A DNA stretch of 64,000 bases, from positions 9,636,061 through 9,700,060 of the forward strand of contig NC_040013.1 of assembly GCF_000972845.2 (NCBI RefSeq), written 5' to 3'. This DNA is from Larimichthys crocea (Eukaryota; Chordata; Actinopteri; Sciaenidae). A program made the translations under genes and the position numbers. Positions 37,201 through 49,440 of the stretch are shown here, one piece after another. Under the pieces are notes generated by a model. That model did no database searches. It was not told the origin of the DNA and saw only the letters and a list, made by a program, of their open reading frames with translations. Numbering within the stretch: the first letter of the stretch is position 1; each line of letters begins with the position of its first letter.

Positions 37201-37815
37201 AACAGACATTTTGACAGTAAAAGAAAAATTAAAATGACAGACAGCTCAAATGAACCAGTAAATGTCATGTCTTTTCCAGACGGGCAGAAAATTCCAGCAG
37301 ATGGTCTCTTTATGTACAGCGTGTGCACAGTCACTATGACTTCCTTCTTGCTCAGTGGTTTCCAACCAGAACAACGTTAGCCTGATTCAAGCATCGGGAG
37401 GCGAATGTGCAGCATTCACATTCATCAGCGACGATGCCGGTTTGGACGCAAGGTCATTTCAGTGCCAATTTAATCCAATCAAGTCAATTTTCTTCACAAT
37501 TCAAAGCTTTGCTCTGAAAATCATTTTGTTCTTTCTCCTAAGACATATCGAAGAGGTCTGGTTTTGCTATTTTTAGTTTCGAATTTGAATTGAATGAATG
37601 GAAAACTCACTTGACAGCAGCCATGTTTAAAGATCTTGTCATACATTTATCAGCACATACAGTTCATGTTGTCCTAACCTTTGGGACTGCATGGACCCTG
37701 TTAGATAGCAAAATGTACATCCTGTGAAACGTTGTGCAAATGTGGAAAGTGTAATTTGAGTTTAAGCAACTGCAAAGGTGAAAAGCCTGCTGTAATGGAG
37801 CTGGGCAAGATGTGG
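25219..37815. other. Intergenic, no gene seen; possible non-coding elements
   Basis: There is no defensible exon on either strand. Open frames here are short, begin at random ATGs and show no recognisable motif. A fragment of family A lies at 30745-30830. The section at about 32540-33660 is complex and repeat-poor and could contain conserved regulatory sequence. A duplicated TAATATACAGCTGGC lies near 31388-31424. Confidence 0.65.
30745..30830 (+). repeat. Dispersed repeat, family A (fragment)
   Basis: It contains GGCAACTATTAAATGGGTTGGAATGAAATTTGGTACATTCATG-like words, cut here into short pieces: ACTATTAAATGGGTTGG and ATGAAATTTGGTACATTCAT. These belong to the same family as the copy at 40-440 and the 5' half of the copy at 58700. 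Confidence 0.5.
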
Positions 37816-38113
37816 TTAAAGGACCAGTGTGTGGGATTTAGTGGCATCTAGAAGTGTGGTTACTGATTGCAACCCTGTTGCTGCACCTTCTCCTTATAAG
37901 CCTGCATGAGAAATGCAAAAACAAGAAAGGCCCTATCTAGAGCTAGTAGTTTGGCTGTTTTGTCTGGTGTCTGTAGATATAAAAGTTTAAGTTTGAACAA
38001 TCTTTATTTTCAGGTGATCATACACAAATGAAAACATAGCTCTGAATATTATATTCCAGTTCTGCCGTATTCTGTAAATAAAGCACTTTAAATCTTACAC
38101 ACTGCATCTTTAA
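37816..38113. mobile_element. Non-autonomous DNA transposon (MITE), family C
   Basis: A 298-bp element has terminal inverted repeats. The left end, TTAAAGGACCAGTGTGTGGG then ATTTA, pairs with the right end, TAAATCTTACACACTGCATC then TTTAA, at 20 of 25 positions. The interior has no coding capacity. A second, interrupted copy starts at about 38999. I recognise the family as common in teleost genomes, but the superfamily cannot be settled from this copy. Confidence 0.75.
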
Positions 38114-38998
38114 ATTAGAACTTAGGTAGGATGTTATTTATGTAGAGATTTATAGTACAGTATATTGATGGTGACAGTACGTGTACACCAGAAGTAAAAT
38201 ATGTTTGTGTCTCTATTTATTTCCAGTACACATAAGTACCATTAAGCTACAAGATGCCCATGGCTCAGTTCTTCTGGAAAGTAAAGGAAAAGTATTAAAA
38301 TCGGGAAGAAGGTGTTGAGGGAGAGAACCTGAAAAGAAAGCAGGTGCATTTGAAGAAAACGGAACACAAAGTGGTTGAGTGCAATTAAAGAGAAAAATAG
38401 CTGACAGAGTTTATTTAGTTTCATCGTGCTCTGTCAGGGTTTTTCTTGCTATGGTAGATGCCCAGTCTTCTGGGTTTCGGGGCAGCCTTGTTTCTGGTTG
38501 AGGGACGGCGGTAGAGGAAAGCAGATGGAGGATTATAGCTGGCCTAATTGCCTCTGCCCTGCTCACACACCCCCATCTGCTGAAAGGGGATCCTAGAGAC
38601 TTTCTCCTCCTCAGCAGTGTTCTCCAGTGTTGCCATTGTCTGGATATGACTGATGTGCCTGTCTCTGACCTTCACCTCTTACAGATTCAGCCAGTGTCTC
38701 TTGATTCCAAATCATAGATTTACTTGCCAAGGCAAAATAATTCATTGTGATATAATGGAGCCCAAGACATCTAAAGTCAATATGAATCTTTTAATATTTA
38801 ATATTGTGCAATAAGACACATTATTAAAGGTAGAATGACACACTGAGTTCACTGTGCGTTGCTTTTCTTTGTATTTCAGGCTGCCTAAGCTGAGTGACAG
38901 CAGATCCCCTCTGTTAAAACTGTCAAAACACATCAACCTCACATCAATTGTTGCTGATAGCATTCAGTTGTCCATGACGCTGCATTTTGCTACTGTGT

Positions 38999-39738
38999 AG
39001 GTCCTGGGTGTAGGATTTGTTGGCATCTATAGCGGCGAGATTGCCAAAAGAATACTGCTTGCCTCCCCTATAGATAGCGCAAATATGGACATAGTATCCA
39101 TGATGTCTCCCACAGTTTTCTGAAGAGCCGTACGTGAAGCTCAGAGTGTGGTGGATCTGGCTGCCGCCATGTTGGCAGTCCAGCCTCTGTCAACTCCCAA
39201 CTAATTTCAAAATTGGCAAAGATGTGGAACTTGGGCGAATCTGAGGCCGGCTAGATGACACCTGATTGATCAAACAAGCCACCTGTAAGGGCACCCACCT
39301 GTTGAACAAAACTAAGTTAAATAGAAATACACCCTCACTACATTTGTCACGAACGGGGAAATTAGTGATAGAGACCAAAACTGTTTTTTGTACCAGGCTG
39401 TAAACATGTTTATTTCTGCTGTGAAGTTGGACATTTTAACATGGGGCCTTTATGGAGATTGATTCATTCTGTAGGAAGCCTCAAGTGGCTGTTCGAGTTC
39501 GAGTGTTTAGTTTGTCCTTTCTGGGCTACTGTAGAAACATGGTGGTTCAAAAAGGCGGACTCCAAGAGGACCTTTGGTGTCTGCAGATAAAAAGACTCAC
39601 TCTAAGGCAAGACAAACATAACAATTCTTTTCAGGAGATTATACACTAATGAAAACATAGTTATGAGTTATACTATAGTTATATTTTCCTTTTGTGCCAT
39701 AATCTGCCAATATATCCTTCTTACAAATTGTACACTTT
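38999..39738 (+). mobile_element. Family C element split by a nested repeat
   Basis: The left part, GGTCCTGGGTGTAGGATTTG then TTGGCATCTATAGCGGCGAG, matches the 5' end of family C. The right part (about 39500-39738) contains the family words GGGCTACTGTAGAAACATGG, then TACACTAATGAAAACATAG and a degraded right end near ACAAATTGTACACTTTGG. The middle (about 39060-39500) belongs to a different dispersed family. Confidence 0.6.
39060..39500 (+). repeat. Nested dispersed repeat, family D
   Basis: This segment interrupts the family C copy. It contains TTTTTTGTACCAGGCTGTAA, then ACATGTTTATTTCTGCTGTG and CCTCAAGTGGCTGTTCGAG, which I recognise as parts of a common teleost repeat. The exact borders and target-site duplication are not clear. 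Confidence 0.5.
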
Positions 39739-39739
39739 G

Positions 39740-40015
39740 GAATAGTTAGACATTTTATGAACAACATTTATTTTCTTCCTCTACAAGACTTAAATGACAC
39801 CACTGTCATGTCTTTAGGATAAATGCAGCAAGCAGCTGCTTAGCTTAGCATAAAGACTGGGAACAGGGGAAAACCAGCACCTTTAAAGGTGGTTAGAGGT
39901 GTAAAGTCACTTCTTGGAGCCTTTGCTGTTTGCCTGGCAACTTCATGGTGACAACAAGACTTCAGGAGAGTTTGTGTATTTGCCAAAATGTCAAACTATT
40001 TCCTTAAATAACTCC
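39740..40015 (+). mobile_element. MITE-like repeat, family B
   Basis: This is the best + strand copy of family B. It starts GGAATAGTTAGACATTTT and ends AAAATGTCAAACTATTTCCTT, which form terminal inverted repeats. Internal words include AGCAGCTGCTTAGCTTAGC, ATAAAGACTGGGAACAGGG and TTGCCTGGCAACTTCATGG. It has no coding capacity. It directly abuts the right end of the family C copy. Confidence 0.7.
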
Positions 40016-40551
40016 TGTTTGTTTGTATTTTGCATTATGGTCAAGTTCAGTCAGCCAATTCATGTGGAATAGATTAAATTAGGTTAGATTAAAGATGAAT
40101 ATGTACAGCGTTAATATTTGTTTTCTAGGCACTGACCTTGTCGCTTCATTAATGTTAAAGCAACTCTCCCCTCAAAAATGTGCTTTGCTAGAGGGGGAAA
40201 TATTATTTGTGTTAACCATAAATCTTTAAGACACGTATGAGCATGATCATCAACAGTATTTACAATAACAAGGCATGGATGGCATTTCAAACAACATAAT
40301 TGTACATGTTTGATGGGGGAAAAAAATGGACATATCGGAGTGAAATGATTCATTCAAGCAGGATGTATTTATGTCTGGAGGGGTTAATAATTTTAAAAGA
40401 ATAGACATAAATGATAAAAAGTGAAGTTAACTTGAGCCGGTGAGGTAATCACATTTAATGTAACTTCAGAGAGAGCACTGCACCTGAACCATAAACCACC
40501 GAGCTCTCTAATGTGAGCAGCAGTCTGTCCATGCTGGCCCAAGGCTCTGTC

Positions 40552-40632
40552 TTTCTCTCCCTCTCCCTCTCTCTCTCTCTGCGAGTGTGTGTGTGTGTGT
40601 GTGTGTGCGTGTGTGTGTGTGTGTGTGTGTGA
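40552..40632. repeat. Compound (CT)n-(GT)n microsatellite
   Basis: A CT-rich tract passes into a GT run with a single CGT interruption. The spurious - strand frames rich in Ser-His-Thr come from this tract. Confidence 0.95.
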
Positions 40633-40737
40633 CAGTGACACTTAGAGGGCTTTCATCAGTAAAGCCTGTCTGGTGAGAAAATCTAGGGCTTTCCTCCACC
40701 CTGAGACTTTTGGGCTTTAGCTCCCATTCTCCCCCTG

Positions 40738-40741
<4 letters not shown>

Positions 40742-40769
<28 letters not shown>
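40742..40769. repeat. (GT)n microsatellite
   Basis: This is an uninterrupted GT run about 110 bases after the preceding microsatellite. Confidence 0.95.
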
Positions 40770-41515
40770 CACACGCTCATATCAGGGAAAACTATTATCA
40801 AAAAACCCTTTGAGAAACATATGGTGTTCCAATTTTGCTACAGATACCTCCTGCTCTTGTTCCGTATGGTGATTTGCCTCAGGGTTTAACAGTGGCAACA
40901 CTATTGTCCTATGAAATTGCTAAAGGCATCTGATTTAGAGGTGATTAGTGGTGCCTAGGGAAAGGGGGATTGCTTGGTGTTTCGCCCTGTGGACATACAG
41001 GTTTCATGGGGAAAAATAGCCTTGAGGGAGAACTTGGAGCCACATTTCATTCAGTTTGTGACGAAGGCATCTGTGACCAAGACAGACAATTTTGTAGCCC
41101 TAAGCATCCTGAGGAGGAACGAAATCTAAACACAAAGGCGATTTCAAATGATTGATTGTACTGAATTAAAAAGCCACTGATCACTGACACATTAGGCTTT
41201 ACTGTTGCTTCAGTGTGGACAGTAGATTTCCTGGGGATGCACAGAGGGTTCATGAGCTCATAGACTGATGCACAATGGACCACTTCACTAAAGGCCAAAC
41301 CATAAAGAAGCACTCGGGTGTGGATGATGACAGACGAGGAGAGGAGGGGAGGAACAAGGGAGCTGAAAGCGTCCCTCTGCGACCCACTTGAAGCCCTGGA
41401 GTCCTCCTGCTGCTGCATTTTCACATGAGACAGCACTTTGACAAAACTGTACAAGAACAACTAGACACAGTCTGACCTACATACAAGACCCATTATGAGC
41501 TGAGTAAATACTGCC

Positions 41516-41831
41516 ATTACCTCCACCAAGGACATTATGTGTGCCGGTGCTGTTTATTTATTGCCAGGATTGTAGAAAAACAACTAGCCAGATTTTCATG
41601 AAACTTGAGGGTGTAGCACGGGCCAAGATAGAACCCATTAAATTTTGGAGTAGATCTGAATCATGGGTCAGATACAAAAATGAGATAGATCAGTTATAAC
41701 ACTGATGTCTATGGCAAACTTAACTGAATTTGTTGCGCATGCTCGAAGCTGTTGTGATTTACTGTAAGTGAATGATGTGACAACATAACATACACCTTGG
41801 TGGAGATCTGTGCCTTTCTAGTGCTCACTGT
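41516..41831 (+). repeat. Dispersed teleost repeat, family E
   Basis: It begins TACCTCCACCAAGGACATTATG and carries ATTTTCATGAAACTTGAGG, AACCCATTAAATTTTGG and a right end ACCTTGGTGGAGATCTGTG. The two ends form short inverted repeats (CCACCAAGG and CCTTGGTGG). I recognise the family from other fish genomes. Confidence 0.6.
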
Positions 41832-42839
41832 GGATGGCTTTGAAATAGGCTCTGGTTCCTGATTGCCTCTAAGTGCTATGAATGACAGATGTGAATGCCC
41901 AGTGGAAGAACATTTGAATAAAATGGCTGACATGCCTATCTGAACCCCACATGTGATATTGATGTGCTGGATTTTGTGTCCTGGGGCCTTTAACAATTTG
42001 TCCGTCAGCTCCATACAGTGTGTCTGCCTATGTGGGTCACTAATGGGGCCAAGGTGTGCTACAAGTGGGTCCAGGAGAACAGTCATCCTGTCCTGCATCT
42101 CTACAAGGCTCCCTTTTGGTGTTTGATAAACAGCTAGTTAGTTTCAAACAAGTCTTTTATTAAACACAACTGTGTAAAAGGCAGTACCATAGATTGTGGC
42201 AGTGGAAACCTTATTAATTTACCTTAATAAACCTAACTGCTGGTTCCAAAGCTTGACTATGATGACAGAGATGCATTCAAGCATGCTATAAAATATATAC
42301 AGAAATACACTTCTGTGAATGCATTACAACATTTTGCAGAATGTCAGGTTTTGTTGTTTTGATTTACTTGGTGGGTAAGTGGCTGAAAGAAATGGACAGG
42401 ATGGAGGATGGAGTAATTGAAGACCTGGACCAGCTGTGTACTGTGGCTTTGTTGCAGAAATACCTCTTGTTGCTGCTGCCCAATCCACAGCCTTTAATCT
42501 CCATCCAAACTAACCCTAACTAGAGGCAGGAGAAATCATAGCGACGGGGCATAAACCTGAACCCGCAATTTTACTGGAGCTAACGGGAGAAGATTCTGGA
42601 GCAATGTGCACAGTCACAGTGTAATTAAAACGCACCTGTACCGGCAAAGAGAAGAGGCTAACATAACTGAACACTACTTCAACAAATGCACAATTAATCG
42701 TGATATCCAGATAAATGTTAATAATCCCACAATCTTCCCAGCTGTGTTCTGCTTGGTAACCATGATGTTAAATGTAGCAGAAAAATGATTTGTTATGAAT
42801 ATTATTGCATTATTATTATTATTATTATTGCATTATTGC

Positions 42840-42875
<36 letters not shown>

Positions 42876-43205
42876 GAGTTCACATCATGCCTAACAATGC
42901 TGTCACTGCCAACCATGGCCTCTTATTCTCTTATTGATTATTTAGAGCTTATTACTTAAGTAAATGTATATTACTTCGTTTATTTTTACACATAGACAGA
43001 GAAATATCCCAGAGATAGTACTATTCATGTAGTTTCGAATGAGTGGGAAATATCCAATTATGCTAACCAAACTACAAGTACAAAATTTGATCTTCCCAGT
43101 TCAGTAAACAGCATTGTTTCAGATCCACAATACTTATTTTACTCTTGACTCTAACGGAAACATATTAGCAAGATAACACTAGCTCAAATAAATTTGTGTA
43201 ACCAC
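41832..43205. other. Intergenic with AT microsatellites
   Basis: I see no gene. A TTA-rich run at about 42801-42830 is followed by an uninterrupted TA run at 42843-42872. Confidence 0.75.
42801..42872. repeat. (TTA)n and (TA)n microsatellites
   Basis: A TTA trinucleotide run and a TA run of about 15 units are separated by ATTGCA words. Perfect TA runs of this length can extrude cruciforms. Confidence 0.95.
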
Positions 43206-43390
43206 ACTAGGGATGTAACAGTTACCGTTATTACGGTAAATCGCGGTGAAATTTTACGTGATAAAATGTACCGCTTATGTTTAACTTAATCTTATTATCG
43301 CGGTGAATTATTGGGATATGTAATAACAGCCTCATCCAAGTCCCGCAAGCTTCAAGCAGTATCTGTGTGTGTGTGTGTGTGTGTGTGCTT
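43206..43390 (+). repeat. hAT-like terminal fragment plus (GT)n
   Basis: ACTAGGGATGTAACAGTTACC followed by GTTATTACGGTAAATCGCGG resembles the ends of hAT-type DNA elements in fish. No transposase frame and no clear opposite end are visible. A GT run at 43364-43387 follows. Confidence 0.4.
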
Positions 43391-46300
43391 TTTGTTGCTT
43401 TCAGCAGTCAGTTAATTCAGTTATCTTTGTAACAGTCAAACAGTTACTGGGTGTAAATATTACGTAACTAATATTTGCATAAGAACTGGTTTGTGATGTG
43501 TGTGTGCAACGCATTGCAGACCATTTTAATTTAGTGGTGATACATTTGGCAACATTTTGTAATTACAAGGAACTCATGTAACTGACTCCAGTCTTTCACT
43601 GCATGTGGACTTATAACTGAGCCTTGCTGGTGCGGGTGGGGCCTTATTTTGCCTATATAGGTTAAACATGGACTGCTGGAGGCCAGTTGTCATTTGCCCC
43701 CTTAATCCCACCTCTTGACATTTGTGAAACAAATTGGGACCAATTTGGTTTGCCAAATGTCAGCAGTGGTTGTTCATTGTCAGCCTATCTCTAACTAGTG
43801 TAAAGACATATAATATTGGAGGCAACAATGCTCAGAAAACACTGCTGATTACTTGTGAAAAAGCACTTCTATATTAGCTCAGTACAGTACAGTATTTCCT
43901 GCATAGGAAACTAATTCATAACAGCTCTGATAGCTGTGCTAACTAGCTCATATATCACCACTGACAGTAGGCATCATCAGAGAGAAAGCTACTGGAGTTA
44001 GATCAGCTTTGACACTCTGACACCAGGCTGCTCATCTCCATGTGTCTGCTGCAAAGGAGGTTGTCCAAGGTTACTCTCTCTGAGCTGTGCTTGACGTGGG
44101 CTAAAGGCTACAGTTTATCTGAGTGCACTCCACAATGACATACTGTGTTATGAAAGTGAGATGAAAAGGATTTGTCAATCTGAAGTGTCACTGGTGTCCC
44201 CTGAGGATTAATGCCACACAAGGTCTGACACAGTCAACAAAAAGTATAATGCCGCATTCACCACAGACACGCAAACAACAGCCACAGATTCCTAGTGTTC
44301 AATATAAAACTAGACAGGCCAGTCTGATGAAATGGAGATCACACAGTGAATTTGAACAGTATCATGTGATGGAAAGATCAATCGAGCTCGTCCCAGTAAA
44401 ATTAGATTTTTGCTGTGCAGTAATGATGCTCAACAAGAAAGACAAAACCCACCAGGGAGTCAAGTTTAATCAATAAAGTCATTTTAGAAATCTTACTTTT
44501 GACATAGAGGCTGAGGTATCAGCGATCAGATCATCTCATGTTAAACAATAAAAGTGTCATTTAGAAGTAATAAACTACATGATTTTATTAAACAGAAACC
44601 ACAATAGGATTGTATTCAAAGGGGATTTCAGAATCTGAAACAAAAATATGCTTTTTCTTTTAAAATATTTGCTTTGAGTTGAGCCTACACTGCAGTGACT
44701 AACTGCTAACTAATAGAGACAATTCATATTTAAATTTTTATTTAATAGAATTAAGGCCTAAAACCATACAATAGATAACAGAGCAGTATAAAGACACCCT
44801 GTCTAGTTCTTCTGACCGGGCCTGAGAACATTGACACAGCAGAATAAATAGCTTAGAAGGAGCAGTGGGTACACTGTCCACAGAGTAGAGCAGACAGTTC
44901 TGGGCATCACACCAGAAGGGGTCACTCTGCCACCATCACTGCTGCTGTTACTTTGTCATGGATATGACAACCACCATGCAGACATGAATGTGTACTGATT
45001 CACATGAATGCAGACTGCGTTTGGTGTGAGTCATGTTAATGTTTTTACAAAAACTGTCTTCTTAACAAGGTTTCTACCAATCTGTTAAGCAGCACTACAT
45101 GAATAGGTTTTGATCAATATGACAGCTGAAGATTCAAAAATTCAAACATCTGTCCAGATGCTTAACCAAGACGTATAGTAGAGTACAAATCTATATTAAC
45201 TTAGGTGTCAGTAGCAAAACTGGAACACCATATGTTTCTCTAAGGCTTTGTGATAATAGTTTTCCATATCTGCTCCTCCTCTGATCTCTCATTCTCTCTT
45301 TCATGCACACACACACATCGTCTCTCAAGCACAAAAGCACTCACTCACTGATATTCCAATCATTTCTCTTCCGATTGCTCCGCACTTGGCTGCACCTGCT
45401 CCATCGTCCTCTCTCCTTTTTCCTACCTGGGGGGAAGGTGAGTGACGAGGCTTGGGCAAGAGAAGAGGGCTCTGATTTGTATTAATTTGTGGCCAATCTC
45501 TGGGGAGAGAGCACGAGAGAACGAGAGCAACCTTGTGCCTCCTTATCCCCCCCACCCCCCACCTCCACCATCACAACCGCTACAGCTATACAGAAACAGG
45601 AACCATCCAATCAATCCAACTCTCCCCAAAGGCTTGTCCAATCAGCCCAAGACCTGACACAGAAATTAATCACTTCACCATCTCCAGCAATTGATGGCAC
45701 CAAGCCGTGCATGTGGAGGGGTGCGTGCATGAGTACAAAAGCCCTCTTCACCCCTCAATTTCACCCACGCAGTCCCAGAGTTTACACAGACCGACCACAC
45801 GGTTGAGGACCTTTAAAATTCTATTTCATGTAATTGTTGGTTACAGCTTATAACAACTTTGGTAATATTCTTGTTGCTTTGGCCACTGGCCACAATTCCC
45901 TTGTGATTATCAAGATTGCTACAGTCAAGCTTGTTAGTGTTGACATGATCAGATGAGAACAAAGAAACAGTTTGCCACCTCAACCTTAAAAAAAGTTTCT
46001 ACAGCAAGAATAAGCAAGTCATTCTGTAAACTGTGATACATGTTGGATGTTTCCTGAGCCACAGCGGATAGACATATTTGAATAAGTAATAAAAAAAGAC
46101 AATCAATTATGTCTTCATCATCTATTGGTACAGTATTCTTTTCCTGACAGACTTATTTAAATGTGTATTTAAGCTGCATCTCTACAACATCAAGGGCGGC
46201 ACTAGGGTCAGTGGGTCCAGTTCAACACCATTGTTGAGCAAAAAGACTACACAGGGAAGGCGGATGGTGATTGATTCCCATTTCCTCAGGACTTCACTTC

Positions 46301-49079
46301 AAAACTTGTTTCTGAAACAACAATGATCTGTGTTTAGTACAAAAACATGCCACAAGTAAAGATTTAAGGCTTTGCTGAAAACATCAGGGGCTTAAGGCCC
46401 GTCAGCCCGGTTCTTGCACAAACTATGCTCGACAATGAACTTGGTGAGTGCAATGAGTGCCGTGTTACTATAACCCCCCAGTTCAGACATGTATGTCAAG
46501 AAATCTATTATCAAAATCTGCTTGGAAAACTAGCTCCATAAAACATAACACAGATTCTGAAACATCAGCTTAGCAGGACAACAATACCAAGGCTTATAGC
46601 ACAGTAAGATGGTGAGCACAGCACACAACCATCAGAGAACTCACCGTTTCATAAGCCCTCCTTGTACACTTGTATGGATGTTATTGGATGTCACTACTCA
46701 GCTGGTTGGCATTAGATGATGAATCAGTAAGCCAATGATACTGCAACAGCTGACATCGAACAGCTGATATGACCTTGACTTCAGCACCGACTGAACTCAA
46801 GGAAAGTGAACTAACATAACAGTACATTTGAATTTGTAATAAACCAGAATGAGCTGCAATTTGACCAAAATCTTTCTATAAAAATTCATAGTAGAGAAAT
46901 ATCTGGTAAATACTAAACACAAAGTACAGCTAAGGTTGATGGTGATTTTTCATCAGATTACCAAAGAAATCACCGAAGCGGTGTTTTCCTTTTACCTCCA
47001 TAAATGCAGGTCTTCAAAGAGACTTTGATCCCAGTGTGGTCTTTCCAAACGGGGGACAGGCAAAAGGGTAGTGTTACTAACTCAACACTCCTCACTCCTC
47101 ACTCCTACACACACACACACTCACACGTACATGCCATCAATGACCATTCCTTACATTACTGCAGTGCCATGTGTTGCTCCGTTAAGGAGCATAGGTAATT
47201 GTGCTGGGAACAGCTTAAAAGGGTAATTGCGCGTGCAGGTTGTCTGCAGACAGCTCCGCAGGCACCAAAGGGGGTTTAAGGGGTTTGGGGAGGGGTTGAC
47301 TGATCAGAGCTTTGAGGCTGCTTCAGATGTCCTCTTCATCACCAATACACCCTGCTGGCACTTGACAGTGTGTGAATCTGGAAGTTGACCTGCTCCAAAT
47401 CTTCCCGATGCTCTTTGGTGGCGAGGAAGGAGCCTTTTTTTTCTTTTCTGTGAGCTCTCTCTTCATAATATCTAACAGTCGTCTTTCTCCTGTGACGGCA
47501 ACATCAGTTCAGTTTTGCTGCCGAGCAGGTGTGAAGGTGTTTGCTCTTAACATAACTCAGTTAGTAAGGGCAGTGGGCTAGATGACATCAGCACTGGACT
47601 CAGATGAAAGCCTGATGAAACGCGGTAGCTAATTCTGTCCCTGTGAGGGATTAGCCTTCTGACAGGAGTTACTCAGTTACACCTTCTCAGCATCAACATG
47701 GAGATGGATCCGGGTGTAGGTGTTCCTATCCATAATCCATTGGCATGCTGTTGCTGATATTTTTCTGACCTACATGCATAGATAAGTTTATGATCTGCAT
47801 TCATTTTAGTCCGACTGTGAAATGCGTTTGCCCTTGCTCCCACTGACTGACAGGCTGATTATACCTACCGTCTTTGTGTGGGTGGACAGCAGTCATTTTG
47901 ATGTGAGCGCATGTGAAATAACTGCCTTTCTTTCTGCTTTCTGTTCTCTTCCACCCTATTAGAAAATCTCTTGGCTCAAGGAAATGTGATTCTCCAAACC
48001 CCTTTAAAGATACATCAGGAGACGATCCCTTAGAGGGAAGCTATTTATCAATTGTTTGTCTCTTTTTTGAAAAGATGGAGATGAATTGCAAGCTGCCAGT
48101 GAGACATAAACCAGTCACTGTTGACATACACTCCATTTACAAAGTCATACCAAAATATTAATAATTACAATAACAGATGGCTCAGGAAAGGGAGTTGTTG
48201 GGTTTCTTTGATGGCCAGGTGCTGAAACAATAAAGAGATGCAATTTATCTTGTGGATTCCGTGTTTGTTCATAGATCACACACTGTATTGTATATGCCAT
48301 TAATTATTCTCATCTGCCAGCTCTGTGAAGAATCGATTCAATAATATCTGCCAAAAGAAGAGCATTTGGATGACAACTATGTACTGTCCCATTTGGTGGC
48401 TAGTGGCCAGTCAGGGAAAGAGAGTAATGTAATGCTTGCACTGAGATTTAACTGTATCATCTGCAAATCTAGAGGTTTGTCGTGTGATTGATGACACTTT
48501 CTATGTGTCCTCTGGGTCACGTGCAGTAGTGTAACATATTTGTCATGGGATCAGGTGCTAATTGTTTGGTGGGACCTTGGAATCAAACCCAGACCTTCTA
48601 CTGGGTATGGTGGATTACAGCTGACCCAACGGGGCACAATCGACAGATTCCCTCCATCCCTCTTTGTCTTTCCAAACGCAGCACCGTCTACCCTCTTACT
48701 CATCCAGCCAAGGGAGCATGGGTAAAACACATCAGTCAGGGAACATTGACACATGTAGGTCAGGATTGACAGGTGAGCTTTTTTAGTATGAAAACAGGAA
48801 AGTGGGAGTTTTTTTCATGTGTTTTCATGTGTAGCCACTGTCCTTCAGATGAGATAGTCCTTTGTGATACTCCTCCGCCACAGAGTGGTTCAATTTCACT
48901 TCGTTGTACATTTAAAAAAAGACAATAATAATAATCTGCCCACAAGCAGATAAAAAGTAGTTTACATTGTTATAATTTACATTGTCCTTGAAGAAGGGTA
49001 TAAATTGCTTTTCACTATTTTGCACAAGTTAAAAAGAAATCTGGCAAATGATGCTACCTGTTTTCCTGCAGGCAAGCTG
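43391..49079. other. Intergenic, no gene seen
   Basis: No exon, RNA gene or complete element is recognised. A family A fragment lies at 46912-46966 on the - strand. Two GC-richer parts, about 45290-45830 and 47000-47720, contain C-rich and T-rich tracts but no supported gene. Confidence 0.65.
46912..46966 (-). repeat. Dispersed repeat, family A (fragment)
   Basis: ACTAAACACAAAGTACAGCT then AAGGTTGATGGTG is the reverse complement of the middle of family A. Confidence 0.45.
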
Positions 49080-49440
49080 CAAACACAATACTGGTGAGCC
49101 ACTTTGATATCACAAAAATAGCAAAAAGCTGCTTGTTTTACACTTTGAGCAGTTACAGAGCAAGATTAACTTTCACTGGACTCATGTCTCGAGCCTACTG
49201 ATGAATATAAATCCAATATTCACTCTTGCCTTAAACATGCTCCACTATGTTGACTATGAGCAGCTCTAAAACCCGCTAAACGTTACCTTCCCAGGACCAG
49301 ACAAACAAAGTTATCAACTAGCTGGTGAATATGACTGAGTGTTTAGCAGCTAAAGGGACATATATTTGGTAAAAACAGCGCTAACAGAGGTTAAATATTG
49401 AACTTACAATAAGGCAAGTGGTCAGAAATGAAAGATGATG
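49080..49440 (-). repeat. Dispersed teleost repeat, family F
   Basis: It contains TATCAACTAGCTGGTGAATA, TGTTTAGCAGCTAAAGGGAC and AATATTGAACTTACAATAAGG, an order I recall from a common fish repeat. No second copy is seen in this window, so the call and orientation rest on memory alone. Confidence 0.4.

Larger units (their letters stand above)
40016..41515. other. Intergenic with microsatellites
   Basis: This stretch holds the compound CT/GT microsatellite at 40552-40632 and a GT run at 40742-40769. I see nothing else that can be called. Confidence 0.75.
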
